Assembly (NCBI GenBank): GCA_030699385.1 | Contig: JAUYMY010000081.1 | Location: 1 to 64,000, forward strand | Source of the DNA: Methylobacter sp. | GTDB lineage: Bacteria > Pseudomonadota > Gammaproteobacteria > Methylococcales > Methylomonadaceae | Direction: 5' to 3' | DNA length: 64,000 nucleotides | Shown here: one piece after another, positions 9,041 to 19,856 of the stretch | Numbering within the stretch: the stretch's first letter is position 1 | How the letters are laid out: the number at the start of each line of letters is the position of its first letter | The notes under the pieces: generated by a model | The model's input: only the letters and a program-made list of their open reading frames with translations | Told to the model about the DNA's origin: nothing | Database searches by the model: none | Translations under genes and position numbers: made by a program

Positions 9041-9817
9041 ATGAACTCCCTTATTTGTAAAAAAAATGCTATTGAGTCAAATACTTTTGTTCTAGTATTT
9101 GAGCGCCCATTTAATAAACAAGAACTGCAATCTTTATTAAGACTTGAAAATGCATTAAAAAATGATTTACCTTCTTTCAATGAAATTAACAGTATAAATG
9201 TTAGGCTGGAAGGTGGGCAAGTTACGCCATCTCAAGAAATGATAGGCGTTTTATTGCAATGTTTTAAGGCAGACGGTAAGCCTTCGATAGAGTTAAAAAT
9301 AGAGGGCAATATTATTGAAATAATGTGTTTTTCTTATGATAGATGGATAAATGTTTGGGGCAAGGCTAAGCAGTTTTTATTGGAGGCCATAAAATCCATA
9401 GATAATGATAATAAACTTATTATTTGTGTTTTAAAAGTTGTGGATAAGTTTTTGTACGATGGCGACTCAAAAGATTACAAAGTATCAGATATTTTTAATC
9501 AAAATACGCAACTTTTAACAAGGAATATTCTTTCTGGTGAAAAAACAAGATTGTGGCATGTCTTTCAAGGGTGGTTTGAAGAACCTGAAATTTTAAATAA
9601 CTTAAATATCAGTACATTAGACTCTAACGGAAAAACATTGACGACTATTGAGCATGATATTCGTCGTCAATTCCAAGACCCTCAAATAATTTCTGATATT
9701 AAAGAAAAACTAGATGATATTTTTTCTTCTCTGCATGAAAAAAACAAAACAGTTATTAAGTCCTTACTAAATGAAGAGCAGTTAAAAGGAATAGGGCTAT
9801 GCAATCTTCCGTGTTAA
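9041..9817 (+). CDS. Unknown protein, possibly TIGR04255-like, first gene of an inserted module
   Basis: This 258-aa soluble protein starts 17 nt after ilvH. It is clearly more AT-rich than the ilv genes, with many ATA and AAA codons, which suggests transfer. No catalytic motif was recognised. The middle segment YDRWINVWGKAKQFLLEAI and a C-terminal helix containing LHEKNKTVIKSLLNEE resemble, weakly and from memory, the sporadic TIGR04255 family found in accessory regions. It overlaps the next gene by 19 nt, so the three genes 9041-10642 form one translational unit. Function unknown. Confidence 0.6.
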   Translation: MNSLICKKNAIESNTFVLVFERPFNKQELQSLLRLENALKNDLPSFNEINSINVRLEGGQVTPSQEMIGVLLQCFKADGKPSIELKIEGNIIEIMCFSYDRWINVWGKAKQFLLEAIKSIDNDNKLIICVLKVVDKFLYDGDSKDYKVSDIFNQNTQLLTRNILSGEKTRLWHVFQGWFEEPEILNNLNISTLDSNGKTLTTIEHDIRRQFQDPQIISDIKEKLDDIFSSLHEKNKTVIKSLLNEEQLKGIGLCNLPC

Positions 9818-10282
9818 TCAACAAATCAGACAATAATTATAACACTAATACCCAGTATGGCTCTACCGTCCCTGCCTTGCTTATAGGTTTGTCATTACTT
9901 AGCAGTATTCCCAGTGATATGCTTTCTGCATTTGAAAAGAATTCGAGCTCATCTAAGCCTATAACAGAGAAAATAAATATTGATGATGATAATAAAATTT
10001 CAGCACTAAAAGAGTATTACGGCATTAAAGATAAAACTGAAATAAACAATTTTATCTTGTCACATAACTTGATTGATTTTTTGCTATGGATTAATCAACC
10101 TATTGCCGATATTTTCGGTAGTATTAATAAATCGCTACATTTATTTAAATGCTGGGACGAAGAAGATTATCACTTGGTGTTAAATATATTTTCTGAATTA
10201 GATGATATGGATGAGATTTCTGACAAAGAAAATAAATTATTTCAATATATATCAGAAAATAAAAAAGGTAATTTTCTTGATT

Positions 10283-10305
<23 letters not shown>
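9799..10305 (+). CDS. Small acidic protein, probable partner of the following HEPN gene
   Basis: This 168-aa protein has a mildly hydrophobic stretch near the start (PALLIGLSLLSSIPSDML) and then a conserved-looking core: FILSHNLIDFLL, IADIFGSINKSLHLF, then DEEDYHLVLNIFSEL. This order (helix, LL, FG, acidic D-E-D, LVL.I) matches small proteins often encoded directly before HEPN-domain genes in cyanobacteria and other bacteria. The match is from memory and is an inference. It overlaps both neighbours (19 and 23 nt). It could be the antitoxin-like member of a pair. Confidence 0.55.
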
Positions 10306-11682
<1,377 letters not shown>

Positions 11683-11693
11683 GTTTAAGTTGT

Positions 11694-11727
11694 TAAAAAA
11701 GCCCGTCTTAATGACGGGTTTTTTTTT
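11694..11727 (+). terminator. Terminator of the ilv unit
   Basis: aagcccgtcttaatgacggg followed by a long T-run, 12 nt after the ilvC stop. Confidence 0.92.
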
Positions 11728-11798
11728 GCGCCAAAGTTAATGAACAGTGCCTGATTCCCATGGGATAATGGTGTTTTTTTTCACCCTATAACTGCCTC

Positions 11799-13139
11799 AT
11801 GAAATTGCCTGTTCAACGCCTGTTTAATCGGGCTATCTGGATTAAAGTTCATTTTTATCTGGCCTTAATCGCCGGCTTCTTTTTTGCCTTGATTGGCTTG
11901 ACCGGCAGCGTCAGCGTTTACCGGGAAGAATTGGACACGCTGTTAAACCCAAAGCTGGTCATTGAGCAGCCGCAGGACAAGCGGCAGTCGCTCGATAACA
12001 TGCTGGCGGCAGTGCGGGCGGCACATCCTAATCGCTATGGCGCTTGGACGCTGGAAATGCCGCGCTCTGCAAAGGGAGTGGTGACTTTTTGGTACGATAA
12101 ACCCAGAGAAACCTTTTTTGAGTTGTACGCGCCGCTGATGGTGTCGGTCAATCCGTATACCGCCGAGGTTGTTGCCAGCCGCTTTTGGGGGCAAACGCTG
12201 ACCACATGGTTGCTTGATCTGCACACCCAGCTTCAGCTTGATCGCCTCGGCTGGAATGCGGTGGGTTTGTTGGGCGTGTTATTGATATTTTCTATCGGCA
12301 GCGGCGTTTATTTGTGGTGGCCGGGCGCTTCAGGCATTTGGGGCGCATTAAAAATTCGACATAAAGCCGGCATGATACAACTGGCTTTTGATCTGCATCG
12401 CGTAACCGGCTTGCTCAGCGCAAGTGTTTTATTACTGCTGGCATTGAGCGGATGTTTGCTGAGTTATCCGGCGCTACTGCAAACGCTGGCAGGCTCATCG
12501 GGTATGGAGCACGGTGAAACGGGGCGCGATATTTTGAGCACAGCACAGCCTAACAATCACCCGGTCAGTCTGGAATCAGCGGAGTTTTTAGCGCGAGGCC
12601 CGTTTTCGCGCGCCGAACTCCGGCGAGTCACTACGCCCGCCGGCGACAGCGGCATTTATCGTATTAATTTGCGTCAAAGCAGTGAAATCAACCAGCGCCA
12701 TCCTTACACCACCGTTTGGGTGGATCGCTGGAGCGGCCATATTAAAGAAGTGCGCGACCCGTCGAGATTCAGTGGTGGCGAAGTGTTTGCCAGCTGGATT
12801 TGGCCGCTGCATACCGGCGAAGCGGTTGGCGCCAGCGGCCGGTTTATCTGGTTTATTGCCGGCTTAATGCCTTTGGTATTGTATGTGAGCGGTTTGTTAC
12901 ATTGGCTGCATCGGCGCGGCAAAGTCAATGATCGTGAGGTCAATTTAGCGGCGTTGCGCCCTTTATTTGACCGTCTGAAAAAATGGCTTCAGCGCACTGG
13001 CTTGATGCTGTTTAGGCTGGGCACTTTGTTGCTAAAGCAGGCGAAACAGCAGGCGCCGCAGGTACTGAAGCGGCTGATGGCGCTGTGGCAGTGGTTACAT
13101 TCGACACTCATAAACCGGCAAAAACGCATAGGTCGGTAG
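11799..13139 (+). CDS. PepSY-associated membrane protein
   Basis: This 446-aa inner-membrane protein of the PepSY_TM family is often linked to siderophore-iron uptake or ferric reduction. The first helix is at about 16-38 (FYLALIAGFFFALIGLTGSV), followed by a PepSY-like periplasmic region. Helices occur near 150-170 (LLGVLLIFSIGSGVYLWW), 205-225 (GLLSASVLLLLALSG) and 350-370 (FIWFIAGLMPLVLYVSGLL). His residues sit at helix ends (LDLHTQL, FDLHRVTG, WPLHTGE), as in haem-binding members. The C-terminus is long and basic. It appears monocistronic, and no TonB receptor is adjacent. Confidence 0.85.
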   Translation: MKLPVQRLFNRAIWIKVHFYLALIAGFFFALIGLTGSVSVYREELDTLLNPKLVIEQPQDKRQSLDNMLAAVRAAHPNRYGAWTLEMPRSAKGVVTFWYDKPRETFFELYAPLMVSVNPYTAEVVASRFWGQTLTTWLLDLHTQLQLDRLGWNAVGLLGVLLIFSIGSGVYLWWPGASGIWGALKIRHKAGMIQLAFDLHRVTGLLSASVLLLLALSGCLLSYPALLQTLAGSSGMEHGETGRDILSTAQPNNHPVSLESAEFLARGPFSRAELRRVTTPAGDSGIYRINLRQSSEINQRHPYTTVWVDRWSGHIKEVRDPSRFSGGEVFASWIWPLHTGEAVGASGRFIWFIAGLMPLVLYVSGLLHWLHRRGKVNDREVNLAALRPLFDRLKKWLQRTGLMLFRLGTLLLKQAKQQAPQVLKRLMALWQWLHSTLINRQKRIGR

Positions 13140-13349
13140 CGTGATTGGCGCGTCATTCAATAATTGATCGGCGTGAAATAAATCAATTTTTGCATTAAAA
13201 CTGGCGACATTAGCCTATTAATTTCGTGGTTTCCGGCAGTTTTTACTGATTTAAAATTGCCTGATCAATATATTTTTAGTCAATTTTCCGGTTTTTATGA
13301 CAAGTAATTTAACTACCTTTCGGTTCAAGATCACTATCCTTTAATTATT

Positions 13350-15293
13350 TTGCTTTTGTTTATGTCAAATACTTTGCCCTTATTTTTCAATGCATCACGC
13401 GCCACTGATTTTTCAAAGTTGTTCGCGTTTTGTGTATTTGCTGCCTTGCTCAATGGTTGCGCTACGCCGGTGGGTATCCGGCCGGTAGACATTCAGACCA
13501 GTTATCAATTGAATACGCAAAGCGCCTTATCGACCGGTCAGCCGTCAGAAGCCACAAAAATGGTGTTACGACGCAATGACTTAATGGACGCCTTTGAAGC
13601 CGAACCGGACAAGGTGCTGGCGCGACTCCATACCGAACTCAAGCCGACCGATGATGAAGACAAGCTGTTTGCTCTGGCAGAGTTGTCGTTGTTGCATGGA
13701 CAGAAAACCCATGACCGCGCCTACTTTCTGGCGGCAGCAGTTTATGCCTGGTCATTGTTGTTTCCTGGCGATGCTCATGGTGTGCAGCTTGAGGCCTCCG
13801 ACCCTCGATACCGTCTGGCTTACGATCTTTACAATCAAGGCCTAGCGCAAGGTTTAGCTGATTCGGGAGATAGCGGTGAGGTTGAAGTTCAACTAAAACC
13901 GGGTTCTTATCGGTTACCGTTCGGAACACTGGAGTTAAGTTTTGATGCAAGCGATTTGTCTTGGGGCGGCTACCAATTAGAGCACTTTATTTCGACGGCG
14001 TTCCTGGATGTGCGCGGCTTCAGAAACCGCTATCGCAGGCCGGGACTGGGTTCCACGCTGGCGGCCAGTATTTCCAGTGGGCCGATTTCCAATAAAGTAA
14101 TCGGCTGGGATCGCTTAGGGCCACGCACTAAAGTGCCGGTTACCGCAATCGCACACCTGCAACATGCGCGTTCCAGTTTGGCGGGAGGCCAAATCAAAGG
14201 CCATCTCGAATTATATGCTAATGAAAAAGCCACCACTATTAAGGTTGATAACCAAGTGCTGCCGCTTGAGTTCGATCCTACCGCAGCTTACGCTTATCGG
14301 CTGAATGATAATCCCATGTATTCCATGGAGATTATTAATTTTATCAAAGGTGGTCTGTTCAGTGGCGCCATCCCAAAAGATCGCGCTCACGATGGTCTAT
14401 TTACGCTGTTTCCGTATCAAAAAGGCAAAATTCCGCTGGTGCTGGTGCATGGAACCGCATCCAGTCCTTTGCGTTGGGGCGAAATGATTAATGAGCTGGA
14501 AGGCGATTCAAGAATTCGTGATAACTATCAGGTTTGGTTGTTTACCTATGACTCTGCCAATCCTATCGCTTATTCAGCCGGCGTACTCAGGGGGGCCTTG
14601 GAAAATGCGCTGAAAGAGTTCGATCCCGATCAGCAAGACCCGGCCTTACAACAGATGGTGGTGATAGGTCATAGCCAAGGCGGCTTGCTGACTAAATTGA
14701 CGGCGATTGATACCGGCAACCGCTTGTGGGATCTGATCAGTGACAAACCGTTTGATCAAATTAAAGTAACACCCGACGCGCAGGCGCTGTTAAAACGTAC
14801 TTTGTTTTTTAAGCCGTTACCATTTGTGAAGCGGGTGGTGTTCATTGCAACGCCGCAACATGGCGCAATGGCGGCAGCGTCTGAGTGGGTAACCGGACTG
14901 GTTGCCAGGTTAGTGACTTTGCCGCAAACGATGTTGCAAGGATTTGCGCAAGCTGCGGTGTCTTCCGGCGATGAAAAATTATTGGCCAAACTGAGTAGAC
15001 CGCCGACAGCAGCCGACAACATGAATCCCAACAATCCCGGGTTGATGACGCTGGCATCAATCCCGGTGCCTGCGAATACGCCGGCTCACTCAATCATCGC
15101 GGTCGATGGTAACGTCCCCAAAAAAGAAGGTGACGATGGCGTGGTCGCTTATAAAAGCGCCCATATTGACGAGGCAGTTTCAGAAAAAGTGGTTAATTGG
15201 CATCACTCTTGCCAAGCGCAGCCCGAAGTAATTGAAGAAGTGCGGCGGATTTTGCTGGAGCATTTGGAAGTGTCAGAAAAGGGCGGATTGTAA
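13350..15293 (+). CDS. Alpha/beta-hydrolase lipoprotein (lipase/esterase-like)
   Basis: This is a 647-aa predicted lipoprotein. The hydrophobic stretch FAFCVFAALLNGC ends in a lipobox. A Met at codon 5 (MSNTL) is an alternative start. The N-terminal half is uncharacterised. The C-terminal half is an alpha/beta hydrolase: the oxyanion strand PLVLVHGTASSP near 370 and the nucleophile elbow VIGHSQGGLL near 445. A late acidic residue and His are plausible near 605-625 (EGDDGVVAYKSAHI, VNWHHSCQA). Membership in the catalytic fold is firm; the substrate is unknown. It converges with the fds operon. Confidence 0.85.
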   Translation: MLLFMSNTLPLFFNASRATDFSKLFAFCVFAALLNGCATPVGIRPVDIQTSYQLNTQSALSTGQPSEATKMVLRRNDLMDAFEAEPDKVLARLHTELKPTDDEDKLFALAELSLLHGQKTHDRAYFLAAAVYAWSLLFPGDAHGVQLEASDPRYRLAYDLYNQGLAQGLADSGDSGEVEVQLKPGSYRLPFGTLELSFDASDLSWGGYQLEHFISTAFLDVRGFRNRYRRPGLGSTLAASISSGPISNKVIGWDRLGPRTKVPVTAIAHLQHARSSLAGGQIKGHLELYANEKATTIKVDNQVLPLEFDPTAAYAYRLNDNPMYSMEIINFIKGGLFSGAIPKDRAHDGLFTLFPYQKGKIPLVLVHGTASSPLRWGEMINELEGDSRIRDNYQVWLFTYDSANPIAYSAGVLRGALENALKEFDPDQQDPALQQMVVIGHSQGGLLTKLTAIDTGNRLWDLISDKPFDQIKVTPDAQALLKRTLFFKPLPFVKRVVFIATPQHGAMAAASEWVTGLVARLVTLPQTMLQGFAQAAVSSGDEKLLAKLSRPPTAADNMNPNNPGLMTLASIPVPANTPAHSIIAVDGNVPKKEGDDGVVAYKSAHIDEAVSEKVVNWHHSCQAQPEVIEEVRRILLEHLEVSEKGGL

Positions 15294-15318
15294 GCGCTTT
15301 TTTGGAAACTCTATTTTA

Positions 15319-15360
15319 TCGACAGTCGCGTTGGCGAAAAAATCGCCGCTAGGCTGTCGA
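15319..15360. repeat. Inverted repeat between convergent genes, possible terminator
   Basis: tcgacag ... ctgtcga flank an inner ggcga-aaaaaa-tcgcc stem. It lies between the hydrolase stop and the fdsD stop. There is no clear T-run on either side, so termination is only a possibility. Confidence 0.45.
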
Positions 15361-15367
15361 AAACAAG

Positions 15368-15580
15368 CTAAGCAGCAAGCTTGGTGATGGCGCTTTTAAC
15401 CAAATCGCTTAAGTCAGTGCCGTCTTCTTGGCAATAAGCAATAATCGCGCTACGCATTCTAGGGTCCCATGATCTTAAAATATGGTTTTTTATGCCTTCC
15501 GCAGCGATTTCTTTATCAGGTTCGGAGTTAAAGAAATTGCCTATATCGTTGGCCATTTTTATCAGTCGTTCTATTTTCAT
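15368..15580 (-). CDS. fdsD: Formate dehydrogenase delta subunit
   Basis: This is a small accessory subunit of the soluble NAD-dependent molybdenum formate dehydrogenase (FdsABG), needed for assembly of active enzyme in relatives. At 70 aa it has the FdsD pattern: MIERL-like start (MKIERLIKMANDIGNFF), HILRSWDPRMR and a short C-terminal helix. It is the last gene of the reverse operon, just after fdhD. Confidence 0.9.
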   Translation of the reverse strand: MKIERLIKMANDIGNFFNSEPDKEIAAEGIKNHILRSWDPRMRSAIIAYCQEDGTDLSDLVKSAITKLAA

Positions 15581-15594
15581 TATTAATCACACGT

Positions 15595-16437
15595 TTAGTT
15601 GCTATGGGTTAAGCGTTGCGGATGGGTGTAAACCACATGTTGGTCGTCGCGGGCAAAGCCGATTAAGGTGAGGCCGGTTTCATCAGCCAAGCGTATCGCT
15701 AAGCCGGTTGGAGCTGAAATGGCGACCAGCAGCGTGATGCCCACCCAGGCGGTTTTTTGCACCATTTCGTAACTGGCGCGGCTGGTCACGATGACAAAGC
15801 CGGCCGATAAATCTTTACCGGAGCGCAATAAAAAACCGATCAATTTATCTAATGCGTTATGACGGCCGACATCTTCGCGGATATCTAAAACGCCTTGTCC
15901 GGGGACTGCCCACGCCGCTGCATGAACCGCGCCGGTTAATTGATTTAGTTTTTGCTGCTGTTTGATGTCGATTAAAGCGGCATGTAATTGCTCAGCGGAC
16001 AAGCTTAAGTCGCCGACAACTGAGTTCGGCTGGCGAATGGCTTGTTTTAAGGTGCTTGCGCCGCATAAACCGCATCCGGTACGACCGGTTAAGTTGCGGC
16101 CTTTATCGCTCATACATTGAAAGCGCTGTTCGGGGATTTTGATTTGGACTTCAATGCCGTTAGCGCGGTTATAGACCCGCGCTGACAAAAATTCTTGCGG
16201 GCTTTTAATAATGCCTTCGGTGATGCTGAAACCCAGTGCGAATTCTTCAAGATTGGTCGGGGTTGCCAGCATGACCACATGAGGCACCCCGTTGTAAATC
16301 AGAGAAATCGGCACTTCTTCGACAATGGTGTCTTGGCGCTGTTCATGCTGACCGCCACGCCAGCGATCAACGCTGCGCTGTTGATAGCTGGGCCAGCCTA
16401 AGTCCAATAATAAGGGCTCTGCTTGAGCGGCTTGCAC
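15595..16437 (-). CDS. fdhD: Formate dehydrogenase sulfurtransferase FdhD
   Basis: FdhD transfers sulfur from a cysteine desulfurase to the molybdenum cofactor, which formate dehydrogenases require for activity. The 280-aa protein carries the conserved active CXXC (TGCGLCGAS, about residues 133-141) and the family segments ALGFSITEGI, DVGRHNALDKLIG and SRASYEMVQK. It lies between fdsA and fdsD in the same direction, which fits its maturation role. Confidence 0.95.
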   Translation of the reverse strand: MQAAQAEPLLLDLGWPSYQQRSVDRWRGGQHEQRQDTIVEEVPISLIYNGVPHVVMLATPTNLEEFALGFSITEGIIKSPQEFLSARVYNRANGIEVQIKIPEQRFQCMSDKGRNLTGRTGCGLCGASTLKQAIRQPNSVVGDLSLSAEQLHAALIDIKQQQKLNQLTGAVHAAAWAVPGQGVLDIREDVGRHNALDKLIGFLLRSGKDLSAGFVIVTSRASYEMVQKTAWVGITLLVAISAPTGLAIRLADETGLTLIGFARDDQHVVYTHPQRLTHSN

Positions 16438-16470
16438 TGGCTCTAGCTCCTGAATCCAGAGAACGCACCA

Positions 16471-19320
16471 TTAATCATGGCTTAAGCCTTGCTCCAAAAG
16501 GTCGAGTTGATTTTCTGAAAACGCATTGTATTCCTGCTGCCATTCCGAAGGTTGGCTGACTTTGGTGATTTGCACGGCCGTCACTTTGTATTCAGGGCAG
16601 TTAGTTGCCCAATCGGAATTGTCGGTAGTAATCACATTAGCGCCGGATTCAGGGAAATGGAAGGTGGTGTAGACCACGCCCGGTTGTACGCGGTCGCTGA
16701 CCAATGCGCGCAATACGGTTTCGCCGGCACGGCTTTTAATGCCGACCCAGTCACCGGTATTCACGCCGCGATCTTCAGCATCGTGCGGATGGATTTCCAA
16801 GCGGTCTTCACTGTAAAAAGCCACATTATCAGTACGCCGAGTTTGTGCGCCGACATTGTATTGCGACAGAATGCGCCCGGTGGTCAAAATCAACGGGAAC
16901 ATAGGTGTGATTTTTTCGATAGTCGGCACATATTCGGTCAGCATGAACAGCCCCTTGCCGTTGTCGCGCAGGAAATGGTCGGTGTGCATAATCGGTGTGC
17001 CTTCAGGTGCTTCGTCATTACAGGGCCATTGTATGCTGCCGAGACGATCAATTTTTTCATAACTGACACCGGAAAAACTAGGTGTAAGCTGTGCTATCTC
17101 GTCCATAATTTCTGATGGATGGCTGTAATTCATCGGGAAACCCAACGCATTGGCCAGCATCTGGGTCACTTCCCAGTCCTGATAACCTGCTAATGGCGAC
17201 ATGACTTTGCGCACTGGTGAAATTCGGCGTTCGGCATTGGTAAAGGTGCCGTTTTTTTCCAGAAAAGACGAGCCGGGCAGGAAAACGTGGGCAAACTTAG
17301 CGGTTTCGTTGAGGAATATGTCCTGCACGATCACGCATTCCATGGCACGTAATGCCGCATGAACGTGTTTGATGTCCGGGTCGGATTGGGCAATGTCTTC
17401 ACCTTCACAGTACAGCCCCATAAAGCTGCCGTCCAAGGCCGCCTCGAACATGTTAGGAATACGCAGGCCCGGTTCCGAGCTGAGTTTGGCCTGCCATGCG
17501 TTTTCAAATAGTTCGTGAGTTGCAGGGTCAGAGACATGGCGATAGCCGGGGAACTCATGCGGGAACGAACCCATGTCGCACGAACCCTGCACGTTATTTT
17601 GTCCACGTAGCGGATTGACACCGGCACCGTCGTGACCCAGATTGCCGGTCGCCATAGCTAGGTTGGCAATGCCGATGACAGTGGTGGAGCCTTGGCTGTG
17701 TTCGGTTACGCCCAAACCGTAATAAATCGCGGCGTTGCCTGCGGAGGCATAAAGCCTTGCGGCGGCCCTCAGTTCGGCAGCGGGAACGCCCGTTATCGCT
17801 TCACTGGCTTCCGGCGAATTATGTTCCTGCGCCACAAAAGTTTTCCATTTGGCAAAAGAAACAACATCGCAACGTTCATTGACAAAAGCCTCGTCAATGA
17901 GGTTTTCGGTAACAACAACATGACCGAGCGCATTGATGACAGCAACATTGGTACTAGGACGCAGTTTTAAGTGATGGCTGGCTTTGACATGCGGCGACTT
18001 GATCAGGTCGATTTCGCGCGGGTCAATAACGATAAGCTTTGCACCCTGACGCAGGCGTTTTTTCATTTGCGAGCCGAATACCGGATGGCCGTCGGTAGGG
18101 TTGGCGCCCATGACTAAAATCACGTCGGCTTTTAATACGGAGTCAAAATCTTGTGTGCCTGATGATTCGCCGAAGGTTTGTTTCAATCCGTAACCGGTCG
18201 GTGAATGGCAAACCCGGGCACAGGTATCGACATTATTATTGCCAAAACCCGCGCGTATCAGTTTTTGCATGATGTAGACTTCTTCGTTGGTGCAACGAGA
18301 AGACGTGATGCCGCCGATGGAGTCTTTGCCGTATTTGGCCTGGATACGTTTTAATTCCGACGCGGCATGATTAATGGCTTCTTCCCAGCTGACTTCCTGC
18401 CAGGCATCTTTAATACTGGCGCGTATCATTGGTTTGGTGATGCGGTCTTTGTGCGTGGCATAACCAAACGCAAAACGGCCTTTGACGCAGGAATGGCCGT
18501 GATTGGCCTTGCCGTCTTTGGCGGGCACCATGCGGATGACTTGTTCGCCTTTCATTTCCGCCCTGAACGAGCAGCCGACGCCGCAATAAGCGCAGGTGGT
18601 CACGATTGCATGTTCCGGCTGGCCGTTGTCGATGACCGATTTTTCCATCAGGGTTGCGGTCGGACAGGCTTGTACGCAAGCGCCGCAGGACACGCATTCC
18701 GAATCCATGAAAGCTTGATTCTGGCTTGGCGATACTTTGGAGTCGAAGCCGCGGCCGTCGATGGTTAACGCAAACGTGCCTTGGGTTTCTTCACAAGCCC
18801 TGACGCAGCGCGAACACACGATGCATTTGCTGGGATCGAAGCTGAAGTAAGGGTTACTTTCGTCCTTTATGGCGTTTAGATGCGTTTCAATTGGGTTGTA
18901 ACGGACTTCGCGCAAACCTACCGCGCCGGCCATGTCTTGCAATTCGCAATCGCCATTGGCCGAGCAGGTCAAACAATCCAGCGGGTGATCGGAAATATAC
19001 AGTTCCATGATGCCGCGACGCACATCGGCCAGTTTTTTATTCTGGGTGACGATTTTTAAACCTTCCGCGACCGGCGTGGTGCAGGAGGCCGGCATACCAC
19101 GACCGCCTTCGATTTGCACTACGCAAAGCCGGCAGGAACCGAACGGTTCGATGCTGTCGGTTGCGCATAATTTGGGGATTTCAATGCCGATGCTTGCCGC
19201 CGCGCGCATGACCGAGGTTCCTACCGGAGCCGTTACCTGAAAACCATCAATTTCCAGCGTAACTAAATTTTCGCTGGTGCTGGCTGGTGTACCAAAATCT
19301 TTTTCTTTATTGATGCTCAT
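16471..19320 (-). CDS. fdsA: NAD-dependent formate dehydrogenase, catalytic alpha subunit
   Basis: FdsA oxidises formate to CO2 at a molybdopterin (bis-MGD) centre and passes electrons through Fe-S clusters to the NAD+ site on FdsB. The 949-aa protein has an N-terminal NuoG-like [2Fe-2S] domain (GSCRLCVVQIEGG), two ferredoxin motifs (CIVCSRCVRAC, CVSCGACVQAC), a further [4Fe-4S] motif (CAYCGVGCSF), then the molybdopterin domain. The metal ligand is Cys, not selenocysteine (CARVCHSPTGYG). The C-terminal MopB-binding domain is intact. It follows hicB by 67 bp. In methanotrophs this enzyme performs the last oxidation step of methane. Confidence 0.96.
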   Translation of the reverse strand: MSINKEKDFGTPASTSENLVTLEIDGFQVTAPVGTSVMRAAASIGIEIPKLCATDSIEPFGSCRLCVVQIEGGRGMPASCTTPVAEGLKIVTQNKKLADVRRGIMELYISDHPLDCLTCSANGDCELQDMAGAVGLREVRYNPIETHLNAIKDESNPYFSFDPSKCIVCSRCVRACEETQGTFALTIDGRGFDSKVSPSQNQAFMDSECVSCGACVQACPTATLMEKSVIDNGQPEHAIVTTCAYCGVGCSFRAEMKGEQVIRMVPAKDGKANHGHSCVKGRFAFGYATHKDRITKPMIRASIKDAWQEVSWEEAINHAASELKRIQAKYGKDSIGGITSSRCTNEEVYIMQKLIRAGFGNNNVDTCARVCHSPTGYGLKQTFGESSGTQDFDSVLKADVILVMGANPTDGHPVFGSQMKKRLRQGAKLIVIDPREIDLIKSPHVKASHHLKLRPSTNVAVINALGHVVVTENLIDEAFVNERCDVVSFAKWKTFVAQEHNSPEASEAITGVPAAELRAAARLYASAGNAAIYYGLGVTEHSQGSTTVIGIANLAMATGNLGHDGAGVNPLRGQNNVQGSCDMGSFPHEFPGYRHVSDPATHELFENAWQAKLSSEPGLRIPNMFEAALDGSFMGLYCEGEDIAQSDPDIKHVHAALRAMECVIVQDIFLNETAKFAHVFLPGSSFLEKNGTFTNAERRISPVRKVMSPLAGYQDWEVTQMLANALGFPMNYSHPSEIMDEIAQLTPSFSGVSYEKIDRLGSIQWPCNDEAPEGTPIMHTDHFLRDNGKGLFMLTEYVPTIEKITPMFPLILTTGRILSQYNVGAQTRRTDNVAFYSEDRLEIHPHDAEDRGVNTGDWVGIKSRAGETVLRALVSDRVQPGVVYTTFHFPESGANVITTDNSDWATNCPEYKVTAVQITKVSQPSEWQQEYNAFSENQLDLLEQGLSHD

Positions 19321-19387
19321 GATGGTTTCCTCGTGTCACAGGCTTATATCTGGTTGTTGTTGTCGCTTAAGAAGCGGAACACAAAAT

Positions 19388-19612
19388 TTATGCTGCCATT
19401 GCTGGTCTTGGTTTCGATGCTGGTTCTGGCGGCTCTTGTCCCATTGCTGTCCATGCTTGCAGCCACGCACTTATCGCGTCGTTTATTTCTTGTATCGCCT
19501 CAATCGGAGTATCTCCAAAGGCGTTGCAACCCGGCAAATCAGGAGCGATAGAGATGTAACCATCGTCTTCATCACTCCAAAAAACTTCAATTAAGTATTT
19601 ATTGCTTGCCAT
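19388..19612 (-). CDS. hicB: HicB-type antitoxin
   Basis: This 74-aa HicB-fold protein carries the sequence FWSDEDDGYISIAPDLPGCNAFG followed by a helix TPIEAIQEINDAISAWL, the partial RNase H-like antitoxin fold. The C-terminus is a short Pro/Ala-rich tail without an obvious DNA-binding domain. It overlaps hicA by 22 nt, the normal hicA-hicB order. The pair lies between fdsB and fdsA in the operon direction. Confidence 0.85.
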   Translation of the reverse strand: MASNKYLIEVFWSDEDDGYISIAPDLPGCNAFGDTPIEAIQEINDAISAWLQAWTAMGQEPPEPASKPRPAMAA

Positions 19613-19842
19613 ATTTTTTTACCATGTCTCGTAACTGTCGAAGTTGAATAGGGCTTGATAGTGCCATTACGATTCTGGAAATTAAGTAGCTTGAGTTCAT
19701 CATCCCTTCCATAAACAGCGTGAGAACCTTGCCCGCCTTTTTGAGAAAAACCAATCAAATCGGCTACTTTGCAAGCATCTTCAAATCTTATCGAAACAGT
19801 GGCATTAAAAACTGACTGCAACAACTTGTCGTGTTTTGTCAT
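19591..19842 (-). CDS. hicA: HicA-type mRNA interferase toxin
   Basis: This 83-aa dsRBD-fold toxin is slightly longer than the typical HicA. The conserved segment around the catalytic His is visible as KGGQGSHAVYGRDD, with a strand KLLNFQNRNGTIKPY and the end TVTRHGKKIWQAI. HicA toxins cleave mRNA and are neutralised by HicB. It starts 14 nt after the fdsB stop and is probably co-transcribed with the formate dehydrogenase genes. Confidence 0.82.
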   Translation of the reverse strand: MTKHDKLLQSVFNATVSIRFEDACKVADLIGFSQKGGQGSHAVYGRDDELKLLNFQNRNGTIKPYSTSTVTRHGKKIWQAINT

Positions 19843-19856
19843 TTAACAATGCCATA

